In this document: piece by piece, positions 31,601 through 45,173 of the stretch
Layout: every line of letters begins with the position of its first letter
Position numbering within the stretch: position 1 is the stretch's first letter
DNA from: Euglena gracilis
Lineage: Eukaryota; Euglenida; Euglenophyceae; Euglenales
Reading direction: 5' to 3'
NCBI GenBank assembly: GCA_039621445.1
Contig: CP154954.1
Span: 25,246,954 to 25,310,953, forward strand
DNA: 64,000 nucleotides
The notes under the pieces: generated by a model
Database searches by the model: none
Told to the model about the DNA's origin: nothing
The model's input: only the letters and a program-made list of their open reading frames with translations
Made by a program: the position numbers and the translations under genes

Positions 31601-32430
31601 GCCTCACCCCCGGGACACTCCCAACAATTGGGCCGTCGGACAGCATTTCCCAAAGTAGTCCGGTGCTTCGTGCTGAAACCCATACCCGGGCCTGGGGGCC
31701 AGCTCCGGCCGGCTGGCTGGCTGGACAAAAAGTGTTGGCTGGACTCTGGGGGTTGGGGGCAGGCTTTGGCATAAGGGCAGGTGGAGGGTCGGGGGGTTGG
31801 ACCCCCCGGTCCAGCTGGGGAGGATTACTTTGGGACCGCACCACGCTCTCCAGTGTTCCCCTCCTCCCGGACCAATCCAACCACAGACACTGCCACCATA
31901 TACCTTTGAGGACCCCCACCCCCCTCTGCCGATACGAGTCACCCCAGATTGTACTTATCTCGCTGCACTCGTCACCTTCCTTGCTGCGCCCCCGCCCCCC
32001 CAAGCGTCTCGCAGCAACGGTTCCTGCTTACATGACTGCCGTTGCTGCCCATTGAAAAGTGCCCCCCCAAGCCCAATGAATACCCTTGCCCACTGAACAG
32101 GGGGTGTTCGGACCGTCTAGATTTTCACCAAATCAGATATGATTTTTTTGCTCGGCAAGGCAGTATTCCTTTGTTGCCTGTCCTCTTTTTACAGATGTGT
32201 CTTCCCAGTTTTCTTTGGTGGTAATGTTTCCGTTTGACCATCTGAAAACAAACGGATATGCATTTCCCATTGCATTATTGATCGAATATGCGTGCACTGT
32301 TTATGCACGCTTCAAGGTTACACTGAGAAGGTGACAGAATTAGTGAACACGTCCAATGAACGCCCCTTGTTCGGACCGTCTAGATTGTCACCTTGGTGTT
32401 CATTGGGCTTGGGGGTGGGGGAGGTAACAA
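25611..32430. repeat. tandem-array unit U1 (6.8 kb)
   Basis: Counted from the GAAGAAACTGATTCACAAAC landmark, this is the first of three closely similar units. Compared with U2 it lacks about 200 bp near 25915 (a TTTTTGCAACAACAACAACC stretch and following sequence) and about 245 bp near 28450 (U2 35380-35625). Many other differences are single bases or homopolymer lengths. No gene of known function was recognised on either strand. Exon-like minus-strand stretches are described under U2. Confidence 0.9.
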
Positions 32431-34974
32431 CCTGAAGAAACTGATTCACAAACTTGTTTTCTGACCAAGAGCAAGGTTATATTGTTAACCTTGAACCATC
32501 TCGACTTCTCGAAGAATCTCAAACTTCTCGAAAATCTTGAAACCTCGAAAAATCTGGAGGGGGGTACAAAGTGGGTTTAAAATGCAAAGAAACCTTAAAA
32601 GGTTTGGAAAGGGGTTGAGTTTGCCCTGTTTTGTCATTCCTTGCCACGTGGTAATTGTTGACCAGTTTTTCGGCAATTTGTGGTCATTTTTGGTATTTTT
32701 GCAACAACAACAACCAGTAGCCATTTTTGCAACTTTGGCTTTCTTGGGCGTTTTTGCTCACTTGGAGCCATTTTTGGGCATTTTTGACCGCCTTTGGCTA
32801 CTGCTTGCTGCCTCTGGCTCCTGAAGCCCGCTTCTGGCTGTCGTTGGAAGCTCTTGACTGTTTTCCACTGCTTTTTGGTCCGTTTTGAGCACCTTTTCCG
32901 CCGCCTTTGGTCGCTTCGGCCATATCTCTTTTGGACAAAACCTTGACAAATCTCGAGGGGGGGTCAAGCATCTCGACTACCTTGGACCCCCTCCCCCAAA
33001 GTCAAGATCAAGATCCAACCGAACCAAGCGAAATGCCTTTCTGGAGAAAAAAAACTTTTCAATAACCTTGCCTGGGGGTTGTTTTGCAATTAGCCAAACA
33101 ATTCTTTCAATTAAATTCCCCCATTTACAAACCGTGCCTTCGGCCAGCCCAACATCAGTTTGTACGGAAGCCGGGGGGACTTCTAAGTGGTTTGGAGGTT
33201 TAGCTTTAGCAGTCAATCGCTCGTCTGAAGACGAAGGGCAACCATATTGAAACCTGGTTGGCTGACGAGGGTGCTTGGTCACTAAATTCAGACCCCTTCG
33301 GTGAGTGCCTCGCCGCACCTCCACTATTCACGTCGTGCAGAAGGCTTGCTTCCTGGCCTCGAAGCGCATTCCTTGCTCCCCCCCACCTGCACTGTTTGGG
33401 TGAGGAGAGACCTGTGGCCGGTCTCTCCCCACCCCAGGGCTGTCCGCGAGGTCGACCACCCCCACCCCATCATGACTGGGGGTTCATCCCCCTCCACCGG
33501 ACCTTCCCATATTTCGGGGGGCGATTTTTTTGGTCAAACTTCTCGTGTTGTGGCTGGGGGTGGGTCGACGCCCCCAGACCTTCCCGTACAGCCCTGCTCC
33601 ACCCTACAATCGACATCTTTCTCTCCTTCCCCCCTCTATCGGCCATCCTATCTATTATGGTGTGCAGCGTTTGGACGGAATGGGAAGCGTTCTGTATCGT
33701 TTTTCTCGTCATTCTATTTTGGATTGCAGTATGAATCATCTTGCTCATTTTCTTGGGCACAAAAGGGAGAGTCCCCAAATAAAGGAAAGAAACCCACTTT
33801 TCACACATTCCCATCCCTGCAAAGGGGGGGGTAGTGGTTAAATTAGTGCATGCAAACTGACACAAACGACAACGTAATGCAAAAGGAATCTGCAGAGCAA
33901 GGTATATTGTGCTTCTGGAGAATTGGGGTTGAACCTAACACTTTGCTCCTATTTCTTCATTTTAAGTTTCCAACTTTTTCAGTATTTTCAGAAACACTCC
34001 ATGCTTTATGGACACAGGTTTTATAAAGTGGGTTTATATTTGAGTTCATCCCACCGACAACCTTGTGTGGTATACAGATACAGGCTAAAAATGATTCTCA
34101 AAGAGATTGCGTCTTTTGGGGAATGATAACATGTACAACGACAAATTGTTTTATTCGTTTGCCCTGTATTCTTTTTCATTGGTCCACGCCCAAGGAGGGC
34201 TTTCCAATGGCCGTTGGGCTGTCGGTAAAATAGGGACATTTGAAAAAAAAATCACAACAAAGACTGAGAAGTCATGCTGGCCACATTGCAACCAGAACCC
34301 CTCTGTCGTGTGGCGAGCAACCACTTGATTATTTGTGATCTGCAACTGCCATGTGTGTGTGATGGCTGTTTCCCTGGCCATTCATCTGTAGGTTCGTAGA
34401 CTGTGGACAGTGTCCGTGTCCTTCAATGGCGCGTCCCTTTGGATTGGCTCAAAAGAGGCGTTGAAACTCTGCGATGGGGGAAAATTTTGGGAAAATTTTG
34501 GTGGCTTCCCAAAAATTGTGTTTCCGCAATTTTTTTCTGGGCTGTACGTTCAATTTTGGATTTGTCTTGTTTTGAAAAAAAAAATCACAAAAAGACACCC
34601 AGAAGGAGACCAATTTTGAAAATTTGTCGCAATTCTTTTAGGTGCCATTTTTGCAAAAAATTCCATCACAAGTGGGAAAAATCATTACCATTTTCAATCA
34701 AAGCTGAATTTCCCAATCATCAATTTTCCAAAATGAATAGTTTCCCATCATTTTTCCCCGTCATTTTTTCTGTCATTTTGTTCCCGTCATTTTTGTCCAG
34801 ATTGGAAGCTTTTGCCCTTTTTTGTGCTATTGTGCAAACGGAGTGACACATTTTGTGTTTCAATCGTTGAGGAGAAAGATTGAGATTTGCCCTCTTGTTC
34901 AGGGGTTTGGCTGGGGGTGGTTCCAGCTGAATTTTAAGTGACTTCAGTGACATGCCCAAACCTCCTTTTTCCCC

Positions 34975-35245
34975 CTAATGGCAGGTTTTGTCGATGCCAG
35001 AAATCATGTTTTGTGTCCCGAGCATCACTGAAAACACGTGGAAGACCCGAAAAGGGGGTTTATTGACAAGTGTCCAGACAACTGTTTTTGCTGCAGTGAA
35101 CCCCTTGTAGTGTTCCCCAGAACTTGTGAAAAAAACAGGCTCTCCATTCCTGTTTTCCAAAATGACAAAAATGCAAAGGAGAGTTTCTGGGAAAGCCTTT
35201 TTTTGCCCTCCACACGGACGGCCATTCAGAACCGGAGATGGGGAC
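34975..35245 (-). CDS. exon-like stretch in the array unit (minus strand), tentative
   Basis: Preceded on the minus strand by ATATTCTTCCCAG. The frame reads FPETLLCIFVILENRNGEPV and AAKTVVWTLVNKPPFRVFHV, which looks like ordinary protein. It is open in U1 (28330-27992) and U3 as well. U3 has a 6-bp in-frame insertion. However, most U1-U2 differences here change the amino acid, so purifying selection is not evident. In U4 a fragment (FRAYHVFSVILGLQNMIS, near 50880) survives. No family is recognised. Confidence 0.25.
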
Positions 35246-35368
35246 CTGGGAAGAATATACACGGTGCACACGTTTGGAAGGTGAGAGATCTGGCAGGTGG
35301 GGAGAGAATTACAGTGTTGTCGGCTGACAGATCGGCCGAGAGCTGAGGGCTCCAGGTTCAGCGCTCAC

Positions 35369-35642
35369 GACCGGACAGCCATTAAGAGTCGGGGGTGGAA
35401 GACGCGCAGAAGGACCTTTTTCAGCAGGCATCAGGAGGAAAGTTGGTGATCCATCTTCGTCGGGAAAAACAAAGGTGCATTTGCCATTTACTGGGATGTT
35501 GATACGGTGTAAGTGCTTGCACAATTGCTCTAAGAAGTAATGTACACCCTCATCTTCACAGGAAATGAGGTTCAGAAATTCTGTCAGCCGGCTGGCAGGA
35601 TCCACTGCAGGAGACTGGATACACGCTTTGACACAAAGCACA
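35369..35642 (-). CDS. exon-like stretch absent from U1 (minus strand), tentative
   Basis: Preceded by TTCTAATTATTTCCTAG, a good branch-point and 3-prime splice-site pattern, and followed by GTGAGCGC, a good 5-prime site. In between, one frame is open for 91 codons (for example CEDEGVHYFLEQLCKHLHRI and GKCTFVFPDEDGSPTFLLMP). It is identical in U3 (42800-42530) and nearly all of it is deleted in U1. No family is recognised. Joining to the next candidate would need a different frame, so a gene model is not claimed. Confidence 0.3.
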
Positions 35643-37312
35643 CTAGGAAATAATTAGAACATCTACAAGAGCCCTTGTTTTCAGGTGTGGAGAACACCAA
35701 GTGACTGCCTACTACCTACTTCCCCCCCCCAGATATTGTCGTCCACCCTTTTTTGCCTCTGCCCTCGTAGGAAACAGTCACAGACCCTTGTTCCTGCTGA
35801 CCTGTCAGCTATTCTTATGTTTATTTTCCCCCTAATTCTTAATTTTTTGAGAATTTTAAATTATTCGGTTAAAAATGCATATTTCCTGAGTTGAGAATTT
35901 TTTTTCATTTTCATCCGGCTTCTAAATATGGAAAAAAACCGATTTTCGGATTTTTGTGTGTGCTGGGTATTAAAAAAACGTAGAAGACTGTAATTATTTT
36001 GAAACATATTGCACGATAGCACAAAAGCACGAGTGATTGAAGTTTACAATTGTTTGCGCAATTTCACGAATAATTTTTTTTTCCTTTCTTTGGCGATTGC
36101 TTAAATCACCCGGTTGTTTTATCTCTACTCGGACTAATCTCTGACGTGATCTTTTGTTTTTTTTTTCCAGAAAAATATCCGCAATTGGGTGGCATCTCCC
36201 AGGATCCCCTGACAAACATTTGAAACATCTTTCCCCCCAACATTGGACATTGGACAGGAGTGAGAATCTGGCGGTTTTTTTAAAAAAAAGTTTCGTGACC
36301 CTTGGGGGAGTGGGTGGGTCCCGGCCGAGCCCCACCACCCCCCCCCCCCCAGGGTTGGGCCAGGTGGATACCTCGCATGGGTCATCACCATTATTGCTTG
36401 AATGGAACATCCCGATATGTTGGATCGAAATTGCCCCTCACCCTGAACTCCTCCCTTTTTGTGCTTCAACCGTCCTCCTGCCTGCGAACGTGTCCCCCAA
36501 ACGTCGCCCCCGACGCTCCTGCTCAAACTCCTCTCAGGGCGGATCCTGGGGAGGAGATAACAATTCCTGGCAAGGCATTCAAATCCTTGCATCACTTATC
36601 TCAAGCACACCTTCATTTAACCTCGCCTTCCCTTCTGGGGTTGGTTGGGTGGGAGGGGTTGCAGCCAGGACCAGTCCACCTGGATTTTTTGGCTTTTAAA
36701 GTCGTTGGTGAATGGGCCGGCGGGGTGACTGGGTCGACCGCCGCCCAATTGGGCGGTTGGAGAACCCACCTGTAATAAGCGCCTCTGCAATTTCGAGGTA
36801 AAGTCTGATTTTCTGATGGAACAAAAGATCCTCGAGGAGAGGGAGCACAGGCAACGTTATAAGGCACCCCATGGGCACCGTTTATGCCTGTGTAAACCTT
36901 TTGCCGCTTGCATCATAAACTGAGGTCTTATTTAGCCGCCTAAGTTAAATGCCTGACGGGCAGCTCAGTTGACCACAAACTCACAGAGACCACTTAAAAA
37001 TGTGTTCCCAGGGGATTTCTTTAACATTATCAAACAATGATACTTTTTCTGAATGGACACTTATTGTCTGAAACATGCATTTCATGCTGTATAATGCTTG
37101 TTAGATTTTTGAATCTTTTCACCAGCAGGAGATGAAGAAGCAACAATTCTTTCAAAGTTCCTCGTCAGGTTTTTTTAGATTGCTCATATTTATTTATGAT
37201 TGACGGGGAGTGGTTTGGTGAGGTGTGGTTTGTGAATTTTTTGTGCTGAAGCAGCACACGATTCCACCTTGCACTGTCGTTGTTCAGTTGTCCCGTCGCT
37301 TGCATCCACCCT

Positions 37313-37412
37313 ATACCCACCTCCTCGATACAACGACCAGGCCTTTTCCAAGGTTCCTGGCGATCATATCCACAAATGAATTATCCACCTCTTCTTTTGA
37401 ACCAATAGATTC
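37313..37412 (-). CDS. short exon-like stretch in the array unit (minus strand), tentative
   Basis: The minus frame reads KEEVDNSFVDMIARNLGKGL then VVVSRR and runs into GTGGGTATAG, a possible 5-prime splice site. About 75 bp later GCTGCTTCAG could be the matching acceptor. It is conserved in all three units because they are nearly identical, so this adds little evidence. Confidence 0.2.
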
Positions 37413-37559
37413 TTTTTTTTAAAATGGACATGGCTTCGTTTGGCTTTAGCATTCAAAACACTCAGGAACTTTGAACGTGGCCTGTAATAATTGTATCTTG
37501 CGAGAGAACAAGAGGCCAAGAGAGATGGGCCTTGCTTCCTCTTTGCAATTCTTTCCCTA

Positions 37560-37775
37560 TCCCCCCCTAGGCCATTGTTTTGCTGCTTTCTGACAGCAGC
37601 CACACCTTGACAACGTAGCTTTGATGCCCATTTGACCCATAACCCCCGAAGACAGTAAAATGACAAAGAAGGAGGACAACATGGGCCGGAATGCTTCATT
37701 TGAGGTGACAGCTTTATGCCCCACAGCATGGATGCTCAACGCCCCTAAGTCCGACAAAAGGCAAATCAGCATGCA
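37560..37775 (-). CDS. exon-like stretch interrupted in U4 (minus strand), tentative
   Basis: The minus frame reads GHKAVTSNEAFRPMLSSFFV then ILLSSGVMGQMG. In U4 the matching part reads MLSSFIVNLLSSGVMGH (53832 downward) with conservative changes and leads into a 137-codon frame. The upstream part of the U4 copy has an indel and is split by a MITE. This cross-unit comparison is the best hint of a real exon in the array. Confidence 0.3.
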
Positions 37776-40700
37776 TCCAGTGAAGAACTGGCTTTAATGT
37801 CTGTTTTGCAGACAGACTGAGCTATATTGCTCCGAAAAATCTGTGTCTGTAAGAATCCATTTTTGGTTCAGACTGTGACACCTCCTTGTAAGCTGATCAT
37901 TGCTGGCGACAACGACTGACAATCAATATTAATCAGCTTTTTTCCTCTGACCCAAACTGGGCTGGGAAACTGCCCTCTACCCTCTGTACGCGCTGACCTG
38001 GTATCTTGACTGGGGGCAATTGGGAATGACCAATCGAGGAATGGAAATGTTGGCAGAACGAAATCCCGCCAAACATGTTTCTACCATTTTGTCCAAGGTT
38101 GCCAGATTTTGCATTAGTTTTTTTGAGAATTTCAGAAAATTCCAGAAAATAACCAATGTTTTCTATTGAAAGAAAAATTGCCAGAACATAATTTGCTATT
38201 TTGGTCGAGACCAAGGAAGTTTTTCATCTCAAAATTTTATCCAATTTCCTTTGGCATCAATCCCCCCTTGTATAGGGTCCTGTCTCCCACCTCTGTGCTC
38301 ACTGATTTGTCTGGAGCAGTTTCCCACAGGGGTTATGATGATAAATTTGCCCACACAAAAGAACAGACGTTGAATTTTATTTTATGGCAAAGTCTCCGCA
38401 AATACCAAGGCCTAGAAAGATTTGTCCGGCACATTTCTGTGTCATCTCTGTTTCCAGCAGACAAATAGCCACATGTATGATAAATCCAGTGTACTGTGTT
38501 GTTGCAGCGTTCCCCTTCTCTGATGCTGCTCCCAATATTTGTTTTATTTTTTCGCTTCATATTATCAGTTTTTAAGCTGCAGGGGACCCCACCCCCTGAG
38601 GAGGTCCAGACAGCCAGCATCTTTGTTCCCTGCCAGCAGCTCCTCACAGAGCCACACTACGGATCCCCCAACCGCCCAACCCTCCCTCCTCCCCCCCAAC
38701 CAGTGAGCCAGAGCTTTTTTTTATGTAAAAAAAAAGACCCGGGGGTCCCCTGCCTCACCCCCGGGACACTCCCAACAATTGGGCCGTCGGACAGCATTTC
38801 CCAAAGTAGTCCGGTGCTTCGTGCTGAAACCCATACCCGGGCCTGGGGGCCAGCTCCGGCCGGCTGGCTGGCTGGACAAAAAGTGTTGGCTGGACTCTGG
38901 GGGTTGGGGGCAGGCTTTGGCATAAGGGCAGGTGGAGGGTCGGGGGGTTGGACCCCCGGTCCAGCTGGGGAGGATTACTTTGGGACCGCACCACGCTCTC
39001 CAGTGTTCCCCTCCTCCCGGACCAATCCAACCACAGACACTGCCACCATATACCTTTGAGGACCCCCACCCCCCTCTGCCGATACGAGTCACCCCAGATT
39101 GTACTTATCTCGCTGCACTCGTCACCTTCCTTGCTGCGCCCCCGCCCCCCCAAGCGTCTCGCAGCAACGGTTCCTGCTTACATGACTGCCGTTGCTGCCC
39201 ATTGAAAAGTGCCCCCCCAAGCCCAATGAATACCCTTGCCCACTGAACAGGGGGTGTTCGGACCGTCTAGATTTTCACCAAATCAGATATGATTTTTTTG
39301 CTCGGCAAGGCAGTATTCCTTTGTTGCCTGTCCTCTTTTTACAGATGTGTCTTCCCAGTTTTCTTTGGTGGTAATGTTTCCGTTTGACCATCTGAAAACA
39401 AACGGATATGCATTTCCCATTGCATTATTGATCGAATATGCGTGCACTGTTTATGCACGCTTCAAGGTTACACTGAGAAGGTGACAGAATTAGTGAACAC
39501 GTCCAATGAACGCCCCTTGTTCGGACCGTCTAGATTGTCACCTTGGTGTTCATTGGGCTTGGGGGTGGGGGAGGTAACAACCTGAAGAAACTGATTCACA
39601 AACTTGTTTTCTGACCAAGAGCAAGGTTATATTGTTAACCTTGAACCATCTCGACTTCTCGAAGAATCTCAAACTTCTCGAAAATCTTGAAACCTCGAAA
39701 AATCTGGAGGGGGGTACAAAGTGGGTTTAAAATGCAAAGAAACCTTAAAAGGTTTGGAAAGGGGTTGAGTTTGCCCGTTTTTGCCATTCCTTGCCACGTG
39801 GTAATTGTTGACCAGTTTTTCGGCAATTTGTGGTCATTTTTGGTATTTTTGCAACAACAACAACCAGTAGCCATTTTTGCAACTTTGGCTTTCTTGGGCG
39901 TTTTTGCTCACTTGGAGCCATTTTTGGGCATTTTTGACCGCCTTTGGCTACTGCTTGCTGCCTCTGGCTCCTGAAGCCCGCTTCTGGCTGTCGTTGGAAG
40001 CTCTTGACTGTTTTCCACTGCTTTTTGGTCCGTTTTGAGCACCTTTTCCGCCGCCTTTGGTCGCTTCGGCCATATCTCTTTTGGACAAAACCTTGACAAA
40101 TCTCGAGGGGGGGTCAAGCATCTCGACTACCTTGGACCCCCTCCCCCAAAGTCAAGATCAAGATCCAACCGAACCAAGCGAAATGCCTTTCTGGAGAAAA
40201 AAAACTTTTCAATAACCTTGCCTGGGGGTTGTTTTGCAATTAGCCAAACAATTCTTTCAATTAAATTCCCCCATTTACAAACCGTGCCTTCGGCCAGCCC
40301 AACATCAGTTTGTACGGAAGCCGGGGGGACTTCTAAGTGGTTTGGAGGTTTAGCTTTAGCAGTCAATCGCTCGTCTGAAGACGAAGGGCAACCATATTGA
40401 AACCTGGTTGGCTGACGAGGGTGCTTGGTCACTAAATTCAGACCCCTTCGGTGAGTGCCTCGCCGCACCTCCACTATTCACGTCGTGCAGAAGGCTTGCT
40501 TCCTGGCCTCGAAGCGCATTCCTTGCTCCCCCCCACCTGCACTGTTTGGGTGAGGAGAGGCCTGTGGCCGGTCTCTCCCCACCCCAGGGCTGTCCGCGAG
40601 GTCGACCACCCCCCACCCCATCATGACTGGGGGTTCATCCCCCTCCACCGGACCTTCCCATATTTCGGGGGGCGATTTTTTTGGTCAAACTTCTCGTGTT

Positions 40701-43700
40701 GTGGCTGGGGGTGGGTCGACGCCCCCAGACCTTCCCGTACAGCCCTGCTCCACCCTACAATCGACATCTTTCTCTCCTTCCCCCCTCTATCGGCCATCCT
40801 ATCTATTATGGTGTGCAGCGTTTGGACGGAATGGGAAGCGTTCTGTATCGTTTTTCTCGTCATTCTATTTTGGATTGCAGTATGAATCATCTTGCTCATT
40901 TTCTTGGGCACAAAAGGGAGAGTCCCCAAATAAAGAAAAGAAACCCACTTTTCACACATTCCCATCCCTGCAAAGGGGGGGGGGGGGGTAGTGGTTAAAT
41001 TAGTGCATGCAAACTGACACAAACGACAACGTAATGCAAAAGGAATCTGCAGAGCAAGGTATATTGTGCTTCTGGAGAATTGGGGTTGAACCTAACACTT
41101 TGCTCCTATTTCTTCATTTTAAGTTTCGAACTTTTTCAGTATTTTCAGAAACACTCCATGCTTTATGGACACAGGTTTTATAAAGTGGGTTTATATTTGA
41201 GTTCATCCCACCGACAACCTTGTGTGGTATACAGATACAGGCTAAAAATGATTCTCAAAGAGATTGCGTCTTTTGGGGAATGATAACATGTACAACGAGA
41301 AATTGTTTTATTCGTTTGCCCTGTATTCCTTTTCATTGGTCCACGCCCAAGGAGGGCTTTCCAATGGCCGTTGGGCTGTCGGTAAAATAGGGACATTTGA
41401 AAAAAAATCACAACAAAGACTGAGAAGTCATGCTGGCCACATTGCAACCAGAACCCCTCTGTCGTGTGGCGAGCAACCACTTGATTATTTGTGATCTGCA
41501 ACTGCCATGTGTGTGTGATGGCTGTTTCCCTGGCCATTCATCTGTAGGTTCGTAGACTGTGGACAGTGTCCGTGTCCTTCAATGGCGCGTCCCTTTGGAT
41601 TGGCTCAAAAGAGGCGTTGAAACTCTGCGATGGGGGAAAATTTTGGGAAAATTTTGGTGGCTTCCCAAAAATTGTGTTTCCCGCAATTTTTTTCTGGGCT
41701 GTACGTTCAATTTTGGATTTGTCTTGTTTTGAAAAAAAAATCACAAAAAGACACCCAGAAGGAGACCAATTTTGAAAATTTGTCGCAATTCTTTTAGGTG
41801 CCATTTTTGCAAAAAATTCCATCACAAGTGGGAAAAATCATTACCATTTTCAATCAAAGCTGAATTTCCCAATCATCAATTTTCCAAAATGAATAGTTTC
41901 CCATCATTTTTCCCCGTCATTTTTTCTGTCATTTTGTTTCCGTCATTTTTGTCCAGATTGGAAGCTTTTGCCCTTTTTTTGTGCTATTGTGCAAACGGAG
42001 TGACACATTTTGTGTTTCATTCGTTGAGGAGAAAGATTGAGATTTGCCCTCTTGTTCAGGGGTTTGGCTGGGGGTGGTTCCAGCTGAATTTTAAGTGACT
42101 TCAGTGACATGCCCAAACCTCTTTTTTCCCCCTAATGGCAGGTTTTGTCGATGCCAGAAATCATGTTTTGTGTCCCGAGCATCACTGAAAACACGTGGAA
42201 GACCCGAAAAGGGGGTTTATTGACAAGTGTCCAGACAACTGTTTTTGCGGCAGTGAACCCCTTGTAGTGTTCCCCAGAACTTGTGAAAAAAACAGGCTCT
42301 CCATTCCTGTTTTCCAAAATGACAATGACAAAAATGCAAAGGAGAGTTTCTGGGAAAGCCTTTTTTTGCCCTCCACACGGACGGCCATTCAGAACCGGAG
42401 ATGGGGACCTGGGAAGAATATACACGGTGCACACGTTTGGAAGGTGAGAGATCTGGCAGGTGGGGAGAGAATTACAGTGTTGTCGGCTGACAGATCGGCC
42501 GAGAGCTGAGGGCTCCAGGTTCAGCGCTCACGACCGGACAGCCATTAAGAGTCGGGGGTGGAAGACGCGCAGAAGGACCTTTTTCAGCAGGCATCAGGAG
42601 GAAAGTTGGTGATCCATCTTCGTCGGGAAAAACAAAGGTGCATTTGCCATTTACTGGGATGTTGATACGGTGTAAGTGCTTGCACAATTGCTCTAAGAAG
42701 TAATGTACACCCTCATCTTCACAGGAAATGAGGTTCAGAAATTCTGTCAGCCGGCTGGCAGGATCCACTGCAGGAGACTGGATACACGCTTTGACACAAA
42801 GCACACTAGGAAATAATTAGAACATCTACAAGAGCCCTTGTTTTCACCGAGGTGTGGAGAACACCAAGTGACTGCCTACTACCTACTTCCCCCCCCCCAG
42901 ATATTGTCGTCCACCTTTTTTTGCCTCTGCCCTCGTAGGAAACAGTCACAGACCCTTGTTCCTGCTGACCTGTCAGCTATTCTTATGTTTATTTTCCCCC
43001 TAATTCTTAATTTTTTGAGAATTTTCAAGTATTCGGTTAAAAATACACATTTCCTGAGTTGAGAATTTTTTTTCATTTTCATCCGGCTTCTAAATATGGA
43101 AAAAAACCGATTTTCGGATTTTTGTGTGTGCTGGGTATTAAAAAAACGTAGAAGACTGTAATTATTTTGAAACATATTGCACGATAGCACAATAGCACAA
43201 GTGATTGAAGTTTACAATTGTTTGCGCAATTTCACGAATAATTTTTTTTACTCCTTTCTTTGGCGATTGCTTAAATCACCCGGTTGTTTTATCTCCACTC
43301 GGATTAATCTCTGACGTGATCTTTTGGTTTTTTTTTCAGAAAAATATCCAAAATTGGGTGGCATCTCCCAGGATCCCCTGACAAACATTTGAAACATCTT
43401 TCCCCCCAACATTGGACATTGGACAGGAGTGAGAATCTGGCGCTTTTTTAAAAAAAAAGTTTCGTGACGCTTGGGGGAGTGGGTGGGTCCCGGCCGAGCC
43501 CCACCACCCCCCCCCCCCAGGGTTGGGCCAGGTGGATACCTCGCATGGGTCATCACCATTATTGCTTGAATGGAACATCCCGATATGTTGGATCGAAATT
43601 GCCCCTCACCCTGAACTCCTCCCTTTTTGTGCTTCAACCGTCCTCCTGCCTGCGAACGTGTCCCCCAAACGTCGCCCCCGACGCTCCTGCTCAAACTCCT

Positions 43701-45173
43701 CTCAGGGCGGATCCTGGGGAGGAGATAACAATGCCTGGCAAGACCTTCAAATCCTTGCATCACTTATCTCAAGCACCCCTTCATTTAACCTCGCCTTCCC
43801 TTCTGGGGTTGGATGGGTGGGAGGGGTTGCCGCCAGGACCAGTCCACCTGGATTTTTTGGCTTTTAAAGTCGTTGGTGAATGGGCCGGCGGGGTGACTGG
43901 GTCGACCGCCGCCCAATTGGGTGGTTGGAGAACCCACCTGTAATAAGCGCCTCTGCAATTTCGAGATAAAGTCTGATTTTCTGATGGAAGAAAAGATCCT
44001 CGAGGAGAGGGAGCGCAGGCAACGTTATAAGGCACCCCATGGGCACCGTTTATGCCTGTGTAAACCTTTTGCCGCTTGCATCATAAACTGAGGTCTTATT
44101 TAGCCGCCTAAGTTAAATGCCTGACGGGCAGCTCAGTTGACCACAAACTCACAGAGACCACTTAAAAATGTGTTCCCAGGGGATTTCTGTAACATTATCA
44201 AACAATGATAAATTTTCTGAATGGACGCTTATTGTCTGAAACATGCATTTCATGCTGTATAATGCTTGTTAGATTTTTGAAACTTTTCACCAGCAGGAGA
44301 TGAAGAAGCAACAATTCTTTCAAAGTTCCTCGTGAGGTTTTTTTTTTTAGATTGCTCATATTTATTTATGATTGACCGGGAGTGGTTTGGTGAGGTGTGG
44401 TTTGTGAATTTTTTGTGCTGAAGCAGCACACGATTCCACCTTGCACTGTCGTTGTTCAGTTGTCCCGTCGCTTGCATCCACCCTATACCCACCTCCTCGA
44501 TACAACGACCAGGCCTTTTCCAAGGTTCCTGGCGATCATATCCACAAATGAATTATCCACCTCTTCTTTTGAACCAATAGATTCTTTTTTTTAAAATGGA
44601 CATGGCTTCGTTTGGCTTTAGCATTCAAAACACTCAGGGACTTTGAACGTGGCCTGTAATAATTGTATCTTGCGAGAGAACAAGAGGCCAAGAGCGATGG
44701 GCCTTGCTTCCTCTTTGCAATTCTTTCCCTTTCCCCCCCCTAAGCCATTGTTTTGCTGCATTCTGACAGCACCCACACCTTGACAACGTAGCTTTGATGC
44801 CCATTTGACCCAAAACCCCCGAAGACAGTAAAATGACGAAGGAGGAGGACAACATGGGCCGGAATGCTTCATTTGGGTGGTGACAGCTTTATGCCCCACA
44901 GCATGGATGCTCAACGCCCCTAAGTCTGACAAAAGGCAAATCAGTCATGCATTCAGTGAAGAACTCACTTTAATGTCTGTTTTGCAGACGAACTGAGCTA
45001 TATTGCTCCGAAAAATCTGTGTCTGTAAGAATCCATTTTTGGTTCAGACTGTGACACCTCCTTGTAAGCTGATCATTGCTGGTGACAACGACTGAAAATC
45101 AATATTAATCAGCTTTTTTCCTCTGACCCAAACTGGGCTGGGAAACTGCCCTCTACCCTCTGTGCCCCCTGAC

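Larger units (their letters stand above)
32431..39580. repeat. tandem-array unit U2 (7.15 kb, most complete)
   Basis: The offset between identical landmarks of U2 and U3 is 7150 bp (e.g. CATTGGGCTTGGGGGTGGGG at 32401 and 39551). The unit runs from an AT-rich start with CCAAAATGGCC-like words, through a C-rich segment near 33360-33660, AT-rich sequence, a GC-richer segment at 36300-36780, and a final segment at 38580-39240. That last segment ends in an inverted pair GCAGCAACGG / CCGTTGCTGC. No recognised gene lies in it. Candidate exons are listed separately, with low confidence. Confidence 0.9.

Noticed and set aside
31345-32055. 236-codon plus-strand ORF in U1
   Set aside because: Pro/Ser/Gly-rich C-run sequence. 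U2 breaks the frame by a single-base difference in a C-run, and related segments at 52281 and 63648 do not keep the frame.
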